Shown one piece after another: positions 35,391 to 44,991 of a stretch of 64,000 nt of DNA. Below the pieces are notes generated by a model, which saw nothing but the letters and a program-made list of their open reading frames with translations, made no database searches and was not told the DNA's origin. Source of the DNA: JAUSIF01 sp963711595 (lineage in GTDB: Bacteria > Pseudomonadota > Alphaproteobacteria > Rhizobiales > Xanthobacteraceae); the NCBI GenBank assembly GCA_963711595.1, contig CAVQER010000010.1, forward strand, positions 186,001 to 250,000, given 5' to 3'. The position numbers and the translations under genes were made by a program. Position 1 is the first letter of the stretch. Every line of letters begins with the position of its first letter.

Positions 35391-35509
35391 GGCGCGCTCC
35401 GCAAGGTGAGACGTTCGAACGCTTGCGTCTCAATAGAGAGTTAACCCTAATGTCCGGTTAAGGGCGGGCTCTCGCCTGACCGCAAACCCTTGGCAAAGCT
35501 GGATTTCCC

Positions 35510-36904
35510 TTGCCCGAACCGCTCCACCGACTGCTCGCCCCGCCCGGCACCGCGGATGCGAAGCCGATCTGGTGTGTCGACGCGGACTCTTGGCCGGCGG
35601 TTCGGGAACGCCTCCCGTCGGCCGCCCAGAAGTTTGCTGACGCCGCGGGCTTCGAGCCGAAGCCCGGCGATCATCTCTTGCTGGCGGGAGCCGGTGGGAC
35701 GGTCGGCGGCGTTCTCCTCGCCCTCGACAAGATGGGGGATCGTGCGCGCGACCCCTTCTTGCCTGGCAAGATCACGCAACTCCTGCCTGCTGGGATCTGG
35801 CGCTTCGAGGCACCACCGGCAGATCCGCGTCTGGGCGCGCTCGCGTTTCTGCTCGGCGCTTATCGTTTCACACGCTATCGCAAGTCTGAGGCGAAGGAAG
35901 TCCGGCTTGAGGTGCCGGAGGGAGTCGACGGCCGCGAACTCACACGGCTCGTCGAGGCGGTGTTCCTGGTCCGCGATCTTGTCAACACGCCGTCGAACGA
36001 TTGCGGGCCGGCGGAGATCGAAACGGCCGTACGCTCGGTCGCCGACCGATTCGGTGCCGCGATCCGGTCGATTGTCGGCGACGACCTGCTGCGCGAAAAT
36101 TTTCCTTTGGTGCATGCGGTGGGCCGTGCCTCGGCACGCGCTCCGCGCCTGATCGATCTCACTTGGGGCGACGCGAAACATCCCAAGGTCGCGCTCGTCG
36201 GCAAGGGCGTCTGCTTCGATACCGGCGGACTCGATATCAAGTCCGATGCCGGCATGCTGCTCATGAAGAAGGACATGGGCGGAGCCGCGAGCGCGCTCGG
36301 GCTCGCACAGATGATCATGGACGCGAAATTACCGGTGCGGCTGCGGCTCGTCATTCCTGCAGTGGAGAATTCGATTTCCGGAGATGCGTTTCGTCCCGGC
36401 GACGTCCTGAATAGCCGAAAGGGACTTTCCGTCGAGATCGGCAACACCGACGCAGAAGGCCGGTTGATTCTGGCGGATGCGCTGTCGTTTGCCGACGAGG
36501 ATGCGCCGGACCTGATCGTCGACTTTGCCACGCTGACGGGTTCAGCGCGTGTAGCGCTTGGTCCCGAACTGCCCGCGATGTTTACGGAGGATGAAAAGCT
36601 CGCCGACGAGATCGCGCGAAATGCATACGCGCAGTCCGATCCTTGCTGGCGCATGCCGATGTGGCGGCCCTACCAGTCGATGCTGGAATCGAAGATTGCC
36701 GACACCAATAACGTCGCCTCCGGCAACTTTGCCGGCGCAATCACCGCCGCGCTGTTTCTCGCGCGCTTCGTCGAGCGGGCGCGCTCTTGGGCGCACTTCG
36801 ACCTGTTCGCGTGGAACCCCACGACCAAGCCCGGCAGGCCGGAAGGCGGCGAGGCGCAGTCCATCCGCGCGCTCCACGCGTTGCTCACCGCTCGATATGG
36901 CTAA
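35510..36904 (+). CDS. M17 family leucyl aminopeptidase
   Basis: Dinuclear metal aminopeptidase, 464 residues. The catalytic C-terminal domain shows LVGKGVCFDTGGLDIKSDAG (metal ligands Lys and Asp), MLLMKKDMGGAASALG, and EIGNTDAEGRLILADALSFA (NTDAEGRL hallmark with metal-binding Asp and Glu). The N-terminal domain is shorter than in E. coli PepA, like the group often annotated 'leucyl aminopeptidase family protein' in Hyphomicrobiales. The only start in frame near the conserved beginning is TTG 35510 (L/M-PEPLHRLL), without a strong ribosome binding site. Divergent from tadD; MarR and NlpC/P60 genes follow in the same direction. Confidence 0.92.
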   Translation: MPEPLHRLLAPPGTADAKPIWCVDADSWPAVRERLPSAAQKFADAAGFEPKPGDHLLLAGAGGTVGGVLLALDKMGDRARDPFLPGKITQLLPAGIWRFEAPPADPRLGALAFLLGAYRFTRYRKSEAKEVRLEVPEGVDGRELTRLVEAVFLVRDLVNTPSNDCGPAEIETAVRSVADRFGAAIRSIVGDDLLRENFPLVHAVGRASARAPRLIDLTWGDAKHPKVALVGKGVCFDTGGLDIKSDAGMLLMKKDMGGAASALGLAQMIMDAKLPVRLRLVIPAVENSISGDAFRPGDVLNSRKGLSVEIGNTDAEGRLILADALSFADEDAPDLIVDFATLTGSARVALGPELPAMFTEDEKLADEIARNAYAQSDPCWRMPMWRPYQSMLESKIADTNNVASGNFAGAITAALFLARFVERARSWAHFDLFAWNPTTKPGRPEGGEAQSIRALHALLTARYG

Positions 36905-36969
36905 GCGCTTGCGAAATCGGCCGCTTCGGAGAACAATACGCCTCCGAAACGAATTCGGACGGCTTGGCC

Positions 36970-37317
36970 TTGATTGAACTGCGCCCCGCTCAGGCACTTC
37001 GGCTGCTGCACGACCTTTCGTTCGCTCTGGTGCGCGACGGCGAACCGGATCTGTCCGCGCGGCAAATCACGGTGCTGCTGACCGTCTACCTGGAGTCGCC
37101 GCCGCACACCGTGCGGGGGCTTGCGTCGAAACTTGGCGTGACGAAACCGGTAATCACGCGCGCACTCGACACCATGGGCCGGCTCGGATTGCTTTCACGT
37201 CGCCGCGATGAAGCCGACCGACGCAACGTCGTCGTGCAGCGTACGGTCAAGGGCGCGCTGTACGTCGAGAAAATTGGCGATCTGATCGTCGACAAGGCAA
37301 AAGAACTCCCGCGATGA
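36970..37317 (+). CDS. MarR-family transcriptional regulator
   Basis: A compact 115-residue winged-helix regulator. Sequence runs LRPAQALRLLHDLSFALVRD, DLSARQITVLLTVYLESPPH, then the recognition region TVRGLASKLGVTKPVITRAL and the wing LGLLSRRRDEADRRNVVVQR. It lacks long dimerisation helices. No ATG is available; TTG 36970 begins right at the conserved segment and another TTG lies at 36964. The reading frame is open further upstream into the aminopeptidase gene, but that part is only its shadow. It overlaps the NlpC/P60 gene by 4 bases (ATGA), so they are coupled; target unknown. Confidence 0.8.
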   Translation: MIELRPAQALRLLHDLSFALVRDGEPDLSARQITVLLTVYLESPPHTVRGLASKLGVTKPVITRALDTMGRLGLLSRRRDEADRRNVVVQRTVKGALYVEKIGDLIVDKAKELPR

Positions 37318-38177
37318 ATTCGCCGGCCGGATTCGATCCACGGCTGACACCGGCGCGACCTGACTTGGCGGCCTCACATCTCAAGGGAAAGGTCGAAGCA
37401 GCGCGCTTCGTGGAAGGCGTTCGCATGCGCGTAACGGCGCCGAAGGCGCCGCTCCGCCGAAATCCGGCGCCGGATGCACCGCTCGATACCGAAGCACTGC
37501 ATGGCGAGCGGGTGACTGTCTACGAAACAACCGAGGAAGGTTGGTGTTGGGGCCAGCTCGAAGCGGATTCGTACGTCGGATGGATTCCCGCCTCCGCGCT
37601 CAGTGCGCCCGGCCAAGAGGTGACGCATCGCGTCGATGCATTGCGCACGCTTGTCTTCGCCGGGCCGAACATCAAGCGTCCACCGCTCATGGCCCTCCCG
37701 TTTCTCAGTCGCGTCGTTGTGGTCAGGCAGGAAGGCGATTTTGCTGTCAGCGACGACGGCGGGTTCGTCTCTGCGTCGCATCTCGTTCCAGTTGATGCCG
37801 TAGTTCCCGATTTCGTCGGCACGGCACGCCAATTCATGGGCGCGCCCTATCTCTGGGGCGGCCGCACCAATCTCGGGCTCGATTGCTCGGGTCTCGTGCA
37901 GATCGCGCTCCAGGCCGCAGGCTATGCTTGTCCACGCGACAGCGACATGCAGGCGGGCTTTGGCTCGCAGGTCGACGTGAGCGGCGGTCTCGGCGAACTG
38001 CGTTCGGGCGATCTGGTCTACTGGAAAGGGCACATCGGCATCGTCTCGGAGCCCGGGCGGCTGCTGCATGCCAACGGTTTCCACATGGCCGTTGCGGAAG
38101 AACCGCTGGATGACGCGGTCAAGCGCATTCGCAATTCCGGCTCGGAAGTATTGGCTGTTCGCCGCGTCACTCAATAG
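37314..38177 (+). CDS. NlpC/P60 family cysteine peptidase with SH3-like domain
   Basis: A 287-residue C40 peptidase likely acting on peptidoglycan stem peptides. Residues ~35-170 contain SH3b-like domains (RVTAPKAPLRRNPAPDA; EGWCWGQLEADSYVGWIPAS), residues ~175-285 the NlpC/P60 domain with catalytic Cys in YLWGGRTNLGLDCSGLVQIA, His in WKGHIGIVSEPGRLLHANGF. No signal peptide is visible, as in other YkfC-like cytoplasmic enzymes that recycle murein peptides; an adjacent M17 aminopeptidase fits a peptide-recycling role (inference). Its end overlaps the convergent reductase gene by 7 bases. Confidence 0.88.
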   Translation: MNSPAGFDPRLTPARPDLAASHLKGKVEAARFVEGVRMRVTAPKAPLRRNPAPDAPLDTEALHGERVTVYETTEEGWCWGQLEADSYVGWIPASALSAPGQEVTHRVDALRTLVFAGPNIKRPPLMALPFLSRVVVVRQEGDFAVSDDGGFVSASHLVPVDAVVPDFVGTARQFMGAPYLWGGRTNLGLDCSGLVQIALQAAGYACPRDSDMQAGFGSQVDVSGGLGELRSGDLVYWKGHIGIVSEPGRLLHANGFHMAVAEEPLDDAVKRIRNSGSEVLAVRRVTQ

Positions 38178-39112
38178 CCGAGACGGCGGTCAACGACGTT
38201 CTCAAGCGGCAACCCCCGCTCGTCGCGCTCGATCTGTGCGATCACGTACTTTGTAAGCGCGTGCGGGTCGCTCTGAGCCGCGTTATGCGGCGTCAGGTAA
38301 ATCTTCGGGTGGTCCCACATTGGACTTCGCGTCGGCAGCGGCTCGACCTCAAAGACGTCGAGGCTGGCGCCTGTGAGCGTCTCATCCTCGAGTGCGCGCA
38401 GAATATCGGCCTCGACCTGCAGGCCCCCGCGTCCCGCGTTGATCAACGCGGGCCCACCCAGCGCGCCATCGCGCGCGAGTGCGCGCAGCAGATCGTAGCG
38501 GAGGATTCCGTGCGTCGCTTCGGTAAGTGGCAGCAGGCAAACAAGAATATCGGTGCGGGCGAGAAAGGGACCAAGCCCGGCCTCTCCCGCGAACGTTTCG
38601 ACCCCTTCGACTTTCCTCGGGGATCTGCTCCAGCCAGCCAGCTGAAACCCAAGCGGCGCGAGCGCCGCCGCGGCGGCGACGCCGAGAACGCCGAGCCCCA
38701 TGATGCCGACGCGCACTTTACTCGCTGGCGGGTCCGCGTTTTCACGCCAGACACGGTCGAGACGCTGCGCCTCGTAGAGTTTCATGCGCCGGTGATGGAG
38801 TAGCACGTGCAACACGACATACTCCGACATCCGCATGGTGAGATCGGGATCGACGATACGGACGATCGGAACGTCAGGCAGCGAAGGATCGCGCATCAGG
38901 TGGTCGACGCCGGCGCCAAGCGAGAAGATTGCGCGCAAGTTTGGCAGGGTACTCAGCAAGCCGGCCGCCGGTCTCCACGCGCAGGCATAACGGACAGCCG
39001 CAGGGTCGCCGATGTCGGGCGCGAGCCGAACCTCGCGTTTTCCCGCCTGGGCGCGAAAGCGTTCGAGCCAGGCATCGGGCTCCCAGCCGCCGATCGCAAG
39101 CAGAATGGACAT
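38171..39112 (-). CDS. ghrA: glyoxylate/hydroxypyruvate reductase A-like 2-hydroxyacid dehydrogenase
   Basis: NAD(P)H-dependent D-2-hydroxyacid dehydrogenase, 313 residues, GhrA branch. Features: substrate loop AIFSLGAGVDHLMRDPSLPD, cofactor motif VRVGIMGLGVLGVAAAAALA (GxGxxG), the catalytic Arg region ALINAGRGGLQVEADILRAL, Glu in LDVFEVEPLPTRSPMWDHP, and His in IYLTPHNAAQSDP. It probably reduces glyoxylate or hydroxypyruvate. It starts three bases after the yejF-like gene stop on the same strand, so it may be the last gene of the peptide importer operon. Confidence 0.9.
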   Translation of the reverse strand: MSILLAIGGWEPDAWLERFRAQAGKREVRLAPDIGDPAAVRYACAWRPAAGLLSTLPNLRAIFSLGAGVDHLMRDPSLPDVPIVRIVDPDLTMRMSEYVVLHVLLHHRRMKLYEAQRLDRVWRENADPPASKVRVGIMGLGVLGVAAAAALAPLGFQLAGWSRSPRKVEGVETFAGEAGLGPFLARTDILVCLLPLTEATHGILRYDLLRALARDGALGGPALINAGRGGLQVEADILRALEDETLTGASLDVFEVEPLPTRSPMWDHPKIYLTPHNAAQSDPHALTKYVIAQIERDERGLPLENVVDRRLGY

Positions 39113-39114
39113 TG

Positions 39115-40746
39115 CTATTGTGCGACGACGCCTTCCGGCGCGGTCTCGAGCGAGAACGCCGCCGCGAACAGCGCGCGCGTGTAGGGAGATTGCGGTCGCG
39201 CGAATACGTCCGGCGCTGGTCCTTGTTCCACGACCTTGCCCTCGCGCATGACAAGCACGTGGCTTGCAAGTGCCGCCACAACTTTCAAGTCGTGGCTGAT
39301 GAACATGTAGGTCAGATCACGCTTGCGCTGCAGTTCGCGTAGCAGATCGACGATTTGCGCCTGGATCATCATGTCGAGGGCGCTGGTCGGTTCGTCGAGC
39401 ACAACGAACGAGGGTTCGAGAACGGTCGCACGCGCGACCGCAATGCGCTGGCGTTGTCCGCCCGAGAATTCGTGCGGATAGCGATGCCGCGTCGCTGGAT
39501 CGAGACCGACTTCCCGGAGCGCCTTCACGACACGCGCATCGCGTTGATCGGCAGTCAGGTTGGGGTCGTGCACGCGCAATCCTTCGCCCACGATTTCCGC
39601 GATGGACATGCGCGGGCTGAGGGATCCATACGGATCCTGAAACACAACCTGCATGTCGCGCCGGAACGGGCGCAGCGCGCGGAATTTCAGGCCCTGCAGC
39701 GGCTTGCCCATGAACACGATCGGGCCGTCACTCGAGATAAGTCGCAGCAGCGCGAGTCCTAGCGTCGTCTTGCCGGAGCCGGATTCGCCGACCACGCCGA
39801 GCGTCTCGCCGCGCCGGATCGAAAGCGAGACGCCGTCGACCGCCTTGATGTGCCCGACCGTGCGCCGCAGAAACCCGCGCCGGATCGGAAACCAGATTTT
39901 GAGATTGTCGGTGGAGACAACCACGGGAGCCGCAGGCTGCGGCTTCGCCGGCTCGCCCTTCGGTTCCGCTGCGATCAGCGCGCGCGTGTACTCATGCTTC
40001 GGCGCGGCGAAGACGTCCGCAACCTTGCCCTGCTCGACAATCCGGCCACCGCGCATCACGCAGACGCGCTCGGCGATTTTGCCCACGATCCCGAGGTCAT
40101 GCGTGATGAACAGCATCGCCATACCTAGCCGGCTCTGCAAGTCCTTTAAAAGCTTGAGGATTTGGGCCTGGACGGTGACGTCAAGCGCGGTCGTTGGCTC
40201 GTCGGCGATGAACAGGTCCGGCTCGTTCGCGAGCGCCAGTGCGATCATCACGCGTTGGCGTTGCCCGCCGGAAAGCTGGTGCGGGTAGGACCGGAGCCGC
40301 GTTTTCGGCTCGGGGATACCAACCTCGGAAAGAAGTTCGACGACGCGCTTTTCTGCCGCGGCTCCGGTCATGCCGTGGTGGATCTCAAGCACCTCGGAAA
40401 TCTGCCGCTCGACCGTATGCAGCGGATTGAGCGAGGTCATCGGCTCCTGAAATACCATGGTGATGTCGTTGCCCCGGACGTCGCGGATTTCGTGCTCGGA
40501 CATCGTGAGGAGATCGCGGTCCTTGAACAAAATGCGCCCGGACGGATGATGCGCGGCCGGATAGGGCAGGAGCCTCAGCACGGAAAGGGCGGTCACCGAT
40601 TTGCCCGACCCGGATTCGCCAACGAGTGCAACCGTTTCGCGCGGCTTGATGTCGAACGAGATGCGATCGACAGCGAGCGTCTCGCGGCCCGCCTGCCGGA
40701 ACACGACCGAAAGATCCTCCACCTTCAGGAGTGGGCCGTCGGTCAT
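39115..40746 (-). CDS. yejF: peptide ABC transporter, fused double ATP-binding subunit (YejF type)
   Basis: Cytoplasmic ATPase of an oligopeptide importer: two complete nucleotide-binding domains in one 543-residue chain. Domain 1: Walker A LVGESGSGKSVTALSVL (~residues 39-55), signature HQLSGGQRQRVMIALAL, Walker B LFIADEPTTALDVTVQAQ. Domain 2: GVVGESGSGKTTLGLALLRL, HEFSGGQRQRIAVARATVLE, FVVLDEPTSALDMMIQAQ. Each is followed by an oligopeptide-type C-terminal extension. The start ATG overlaps the yejE stop (ATGA). Confidence 0.95.
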   Translation of the reverse strand: MTDGPLLKVEDLSVVFRQAGRETLAVDRISFDIKPRETVALVGESGSGKSVTALSVLRLLPYPAAHHPSGRILFKDRDLLTMSEHEIRDVRGNDITMVFQEPMTSLNPLHTVERQISEVLEIHHGMTGAAAEKRVVELLSEVGIPEPKTRLRSYPHQLSGGQRQRVMIALALANEPDLFIADEPTTALDVTVQAQILKLLKDLQSRLGMAMLFITHDLGIVGKIAERVCVMRGGRIVEQGKVADVFAAPKHEYTRALIAAEPKGEPAKPQPAAPVVVSTDNLKIWFPIRRGFLRRTVGHIKAVDGVSLSIRRGETLGVVGESGSGKTTLGLALLRLISSDGPIVFMGKPLQGLKFRALRPFRRDMQVVFQDPYGSLSPRMSIAEIVGEGLRVHDPNLTADQRDARVVKALREVGLDPATRHRYPHEFSGGQRQRIAVARATVLEPSFVVLDEPTSALDMMIQAQIVDLLRELQRKRDLTYMFISHDLKVVAALASHVLVMREGKVVEQGPAPDVFARPQSPYTRALFAAAFSLETAPEGVVAQ

Positions 40747-41921
40747 GCAAAGGCCTTTCGCGGGTCGAAGGCATCGCGCACTGCTTCACCGATGAAGATC
40801 AGAAGCGAAAGCAGGATCGCAAGCGTGAAGAAGCCGGTGAGCCCGAGCCAGGGCGCCTGCACATTCGACTTTCCTTGGGAGAGCAGCTCGCCGAGCGACG
40901 GCGACCCGGGCGGAAGGCCGAAGCCGAGAAAGTCGAGCGCCGTGAGCGTCATTACCGATCCGGACAGGATGAAGGGAAGAAAGGTGAGGGTCGCCACCAT
41001 CGCGTTCGGCAGGAGATGCCGGAACATGAGAACGATGTTCGAAACGCCGAGCGCGCGGGCGGCCATCACGTACTCGAAGTTGCGCGCTCGCAAAAACTCC
41101 GCGCGCACGAGCCCGACGAGGGCGACCCACGAGAACAACAGAAGGATGCCGAGCAGCACGAAGAAGCCGGGGACGAGGACGGATGAAATGATCAGCAATA
41201 AATAGAGGGACGGAATTGAAGTCCAGATTTCGATAAATCGCTGAAACAGCAGGTCAGTCCACCCGCCGAGGTAACCCTGGACCGCGCCCGCCGCGATGCC
41301 GATGACCGACGAAACAATGCTTAGCGTGAGCCCGAACAGCACCGAAAGCCGAAAGCCGTAGATGATGCGCGCGAGCACATCGCGACCCTGGTCGTCGGTC
41401 CCGAGCCAGTTCTGCTCGAGGTCGCGGCAACTCTCCAGGCCTTTTCGTTCGACAACGGACTTGCATTGCTCTTCCGTCAGCGTCCACGTGGGCGGGGAGG
41501 GTGCGGGCGTCGGCAGATCGAGGTTATGCGTGTTGTAGCTGTAGCGGATCGGGGGCCAGATCATGAAGCCGCCGCTCTTCTCGATCAGCTCCTTCAGAAA
41601 CGGGTCGCGATAATCCGCCTCGGTCTCGAAGTCGCCGCCGAACGTCGTTTCCGCGTAACGCACGATAGCCGGAAAGTACCAGCGCCCCTCGTAGGAAACG
41701 AGGAACGGCTTGTCGTTGGCGATCACCTCGGCGAACAGGCTCGCGGTGAACAGGACCAGAAAAATCCAAAATGACCACCAACCACGCTTGTGGGAGCGGA
41801 AATTCGTCCAACGTCGTTTGTTGATCGGCGACAGCACAAACCGTCCCTGCACCGGCGGCGCGACGACACCAACCGGAGAGACGGCCGTGATGTCGGTGAT
41901 CTTCGGTGCGGGCGCGTCCAA
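40743..41921 (-). CDS. yejE: peptide ABC transporter permease (YejE type)
   Basis: Inner-membrane permease, 392 residues. A long N-terminal part with NFRSHKRGWWSFWIFLVLFT and the periplasmic insert KPFLVSYEGRWYFPAIVRYA is typical for YejE. The BPD-type permease core follows, with the EAA loop RARNFEYVMAARALGVSNIV and FILSGSVMTLTALDFLGFGL. The start is TTG 41921 placed directly after the yejB stop, with GGGAGG inside the end of yejB at correct distance. Confidence 0.93.
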   Translation of the reverse strand: MDAPAPKITDITAVSPVGVVAPPVQGRFVLSPINKRRWTNFRSHKRGWWSFWIFLVLFTASLFAEVIANDKPFLVSYEGRWYFPAIVRYAETTFGGDFETEADYRDPFLKELIEKSGGFMIWPPIRYSYNTHNLDLPTPAPSPPTWTLTEEQCKSVVERKGLESCRDLEQNWLGTDDQGRDVLARIIYGFRLSVLFGLTLSIVSSVIGIAAGAVQGYLGGWTDLLFQRFIEIWTSIPSLYLLLIISSVLVPGFFVLLGILLLFSWVALVGLVRAEFLRARNFEYVMAARALGVSNIVLMFRHLLPNAMVATLTFLPFILSGSVMTLTALDFLGFGLPPGSPSLGELLSQGKSNVQAPWLGLTGFFTLAILLSLLIFIGEAVRDAFDPRKAFA

Positions 41922-43031
41922 TCACGCCTCCCGAGTTTCGAAATCGATCCGCGGATCGACCCAAGTGTAAGTCAGGTCGGAGATCAGGCCGACGACAAGC
42001 CCGACGAGAGAGAAGATATAGAGCGTCGCGAAAACCACCGGATAGTCGCGGTTCAGCACGCTTTCGAAGCCCAGCAGCCCGAGCCCGTCGAGCGAAAAGA
42101 TCGTCTCGATCAGGAGCGCGCCCGAGAAGAAAGCGCCGATGAAGGCGCCGGGGAAGCCCGCGATGATGATGAGCATCGCGTTCCGGAAGACGTGGCCATA
42201 CAGCACGCGACGCTCGGGCAGGCCCTTCATGCGGGCCGTCACCACGTACTGCTTGCGGATTTCGTCAAGAAACGAATTCTTGGTCAGCAGCGTCATTGTC
42301 GCGAACGCGCCGAGCGCCATCGATGTGATCGGCAACACGAGATGCCAGAAGTAGTCGAAAATCTTTTCGTACCAGAACAACAACTTGAATCCGTCCGAGG
42401 TCAGCCCCCGGAGCGGAAAGATGGAGAAGAATGAACCGCCTGCGAACAACACGATCAAGAGAATCGCAAAGAGGAACCCTGGAATCGCGTAGCCGATCAC
42501 GACGACGCCGGAGGTCCATACGTCGAAGCGTGATCCGTCGCGTACCGCCTTGCTGACGCCGAGCGGGATCGAGATCAGATAGGTGATCAATGTCATCCAC
42601 AGTCCGAGCGAGATCGAGACAGGCAGTTTCTCGATAATAAGGTTGATGACGCTCGTGTCGCGGAAGTAGCTCTTCCCGAAATCGAAGCGCGCGAAGTTCC
42701 AGAGCATGAGCAGGAAGCGTTCATGCGCCGGTTTGTCGAAGCCGAACTGCTTCTCAAGCTCCTTGATGAACTGCGGGTCGAGTCCTTGCGCGCCGCGGTA
42801 CTTGGAGACAACGGGATCCGCGGGACCTGTCGTCTGCATGCCCGGCCGCGCGATTTCGCTGCCGCCGCCGGAAATGCGCGCCGTCGCCGAGACGTCGTCG
42901 CCGGTGAGTTGCGCGATCACGCGTTCTACCGGGCCGCCAGGGGCGAACTGAACGACCACGAACGATACAAAGAGAATCCCGAGCAATGTCGGGATCATCA
43001 GCAGAAGGCGGCGCAGGATGTAGGCGGTCAT
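41922..43031 (-). CDS. yejB: peptide ABC transporter permease (YejB type)
   Basis: Inner-membrane permease, 369 residues, partner of YejE. Begins MTAYILRRLLLMIPTLLGIL with VVQFAPGGPVERVIAQLTG, the classic DppB/YejB N-terminus; EAA loop EIRKQYVVTARMKGLPERRV; ends with LISDLTYTWVDPRIDFETRE as in YejB. It lies 112 bases downstream of the second binding protein gene; the gap shows nothing notable. Confidence 0.94.
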   Translation of the reverse strand: MTAYILRRLLLMIPTLLGILFVSFVVVQFAPGGPVERVIAQLTGDDVSATARISGGGSEIARPGMQTTGPADPVVSKYRGAQGLDPQFIKELEKQFGFDKPAHERFLLMLWNFARFDFGKSYFRDTSVINLIIEKLPVSISLGLWMTLITYLISIPLGVSKAVRDGSRFDVWTSGVVVIGYAIPGFLFAILLIVLFAGGSFFSIFPLRGLTSDGFKLLFWYEKIFDYFWHLVLPITSMALGAFATMTLLTKNSFLDEIRKQYVVTARMKGLPERRVLYGHVFRNAMLIIIAGFPGAFIGAFFSGALLIETIFSLDGLGLLGFESVLNRDYPVVFATLYIFSLVGLVVGLISDLTYTWVDPRIDFETREA

Positions 43032-43143
43032 GCTCGCAGCATCAACTCCGGAAGGCCGCCCCCTCGATCACTTGGAACATCCACTATTTCGGGTCAAGGC
43101 TGGGCAGAACTGAGCGCCAAACTGCGGGCCTTCGCAGGCAGGG

Positions 43144-44991
43144 TCAACCGGCGCGCTTCGCTTTTTCCGGTTCGGTCCACCAGGTTTCCGGAATGCCGCG
43201 ACCGTAGCGCGGCTTGTTCTTGGGACGGCCATACACGTCCCAATACGCGATCCAATGCGTGCCCTTGTACCAATGCGGCACCCAATAGCGGCCCGCACGC
43301 AGTACCCGATCGAGGGCGCGGCAGGCCGTCGTGAGCTCGGAACGGTTCTTTGCCTCGACGATTCGTTCGACGAGTGCATCCACAACCGGGTCGGCAATCC
43401 CCGAGAGATTCTGCGAGCCCTTTATGGCGGCGGCTTGCGAAGTGAAATACGTCCGCAGGGACTCGCCCGGCGTCGCAGAGAAGCTGAAACGTTGGATGGT
43501 CACGTCGAAATCAAAGTCGTCGACGCGCGCACGCAGTTGAACGGGATCCACGATCCGCAGCGTTGCCTCGACGCCGATCGTCGCAAGGTTCTTGATATAC
43601 GGCATATGATGGGGCTGGAAACTTGGCTCCTCGATGAGGAATTCGATCTGGATGCGCTCGCCATTCGCATTGACGCGCCTGCCGTCCTTGATCGAAAAGC
43701 CCGCGGACTGAAGCAGCTGCGACGCCTGACGCAGTAACTTTCGGTCCTGGCCGGACCCATCTGAGATCGGCGGCACGAAGGGCTCCCCGAACACCTCTGA
43801 GGGCACCTGGTCGCGATAAGGTTCGAGCATCGCGAGCTCTTCCGCAGACGGCTTTCCTTCCGCCATCATCTCCGAATTCTGGAAATACGAGTGCGTGCGG
43901 TCGTACGATCCGTACATGATCTGCTTGTTGGTCCACTCGAAATCGAAGGCAAGAATGAGCGCTTCGCGCACGCGCGCGTCCTTAAATTTCTCGCGACGCA
44001 GGTTCATGAACCAGCCCTGCGCGCCCGACGGCGTCTGGTCGGGCAGGATGTCCTTCTTTACCCGGCCGTCCTTGATCGCTGGGAAATCGTAGCGCGTCGC
44101 CCATATGCGCGAAGTGAACTCCTCGCGGAACAGATAAGAGCGCGCGGTGAAGCCCTCGAAGGCGACGTCGCGGTCGCGGTAGTACTCGTAGCGTATGATG
44201 TCGAAGTTGTTCTGGCCTCGGTTGACCGGAAGTTCGGCGCCCCACCAGTCCTTCACCCGCTCGTATTCGATATTGCGGCCTGCCTCGAACCGGCCGACCT
44301 TGTAGCCGCCCGAGCCAAGCGGAACCTCGAGCGTGGAGTCTTCGAAATTGCGCTTCGAATAGTAGGCACGGGAAAAAATCGGCAATCCGGCGACGACCAG
44401 CGGTGTCTCGCGGCCGCGCTTGGCATCGAAGAGCACGACGAGCGTTGCATCGTCTTCGGCTGTCGCACTCTCCATGTCGCGCAGGAGCTGGCGGAGGATA
44501 GGGTGCCCCTTCTCCTTCAGCGTGGTGAACGACCATGCAGCATCGTGGGCTGTCAGCTTCGATCCGTCGTGGAAACGCGCTTCCGGCCTGATCGAGAATT
44601 TGTACGTCCGTCCATCGGATGAGATGCGCACGCTCCGCGCCGCCGCTCCATACATCGCATCCGGCTCGTCGAGTGCTCGTGCCATGAGCGTCGCGAAAGT
44701 GATCTGTATCCCCTGTGCCGCGTCACCCTTGAGCACGTAGCTGTTAAGCGAATTGAAGGTGAGGAAGGATTGATTGAATTGTCGCGTCGAGCCGATGTGT
44801 GAAAAAGTGCCGCCCTTCGGTGCGTCCGGATTCACATACTCGAAATGCCGGAAATCTGCGGGATACCGCAGATCGCCGAACGCCGAAACCCCGTGGCTTT
44901 CGCGCTCTTCGGCACGAGCCGCTCCAGAAAGAAGAGCACTGGCTCCAGCCCCCGCACCAATGACAAGAACCGAGCGGCGCGAAAGCTTCAC
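43144..44991 (-). CDS. yejA: peptide-binding protein (YejA-like), Tat-type signal
   Basis: Periplasmic extracellular solute-binding protein family 5, 615 residues. The signal peptide starts VKLSRRSVLVIGAGAGASAL: a twin-arginine S-R-R-x-V-L motif, suggesting Tat export, and ends AARAEE. Mature start GVSAFGDLRYPADFRHFEYV and the ending WVPHWYKGTHWIAYWDVYGR are YejA-type. The GTG start at 44991 overlaps the stop of the upstream homologue (GTGA) and has GGAG upstream, so the two are translationally coupled. It likely supplies peptides or related compounds to YejBEF; substrate not known. Confidence 0.92.
   Translation of the reverse strand: MKLSRRSVLVIGAGAGASALLSGAARAEERESHGVSAFGDLRYPADFRHFEYVNPDAPKGGTFSHIGSTRQFNQSFLTFNSLNSYVLKGDAAQGIQITFATLMARALDEPDAMYGAAARSVRISSDGRTYKFSIRPEARFHDGSKLTAHDAAWSFTTLKEKGHPILRQLLRDMESATAEDDATLVVLFDAKRGRETPLVVAGLPIFSRAYYSKRNFEDSTLEVPLGSGGYKVGRFEAGRNIEYERVKDWWGAELPVNRGQNNFDIIRYEYYRDRDVAFEGFTARSYLFREEFTSRIWATRYDFPAIKDGRVKKDILPDQTPSGAQGWFMNLRREKFKDARVREALILAFDFEWTNKQIMYGSYDRTHSYFQNSEMMAEGKPSAEELAMLEPYRDQVPSEVFGEPFVPPISDGSGQDRKLLRQASQLLQSAGFSIKDGRRVNANGERIQIEFLIEEPSFQPHHMPYIKNLATIGVEATLRIVDPVQLRARVDDFDFDVTIQRFSFSATPGESLRTYFTSQAAAIKGSQNLSGIADPVVDALVERIVEAKNRSELTTACRALDRVLRAGRYWVPHWYKGTHWIAYWDVYGRPKNKPRYGRGIPETWWTEPEKAKRAG

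Noticed and set aside
34219..35433. 404-codon minus-strand frame over tadC and tadD
   Set aside because: Low-complexity basic product in a different frame from the TPR protein; shadow.
40162..41205. 347-codon plus-strand frame inside the yej genes
   Set aside because: No similarity to any family; opposite strand to two clear ABC transporter genes.
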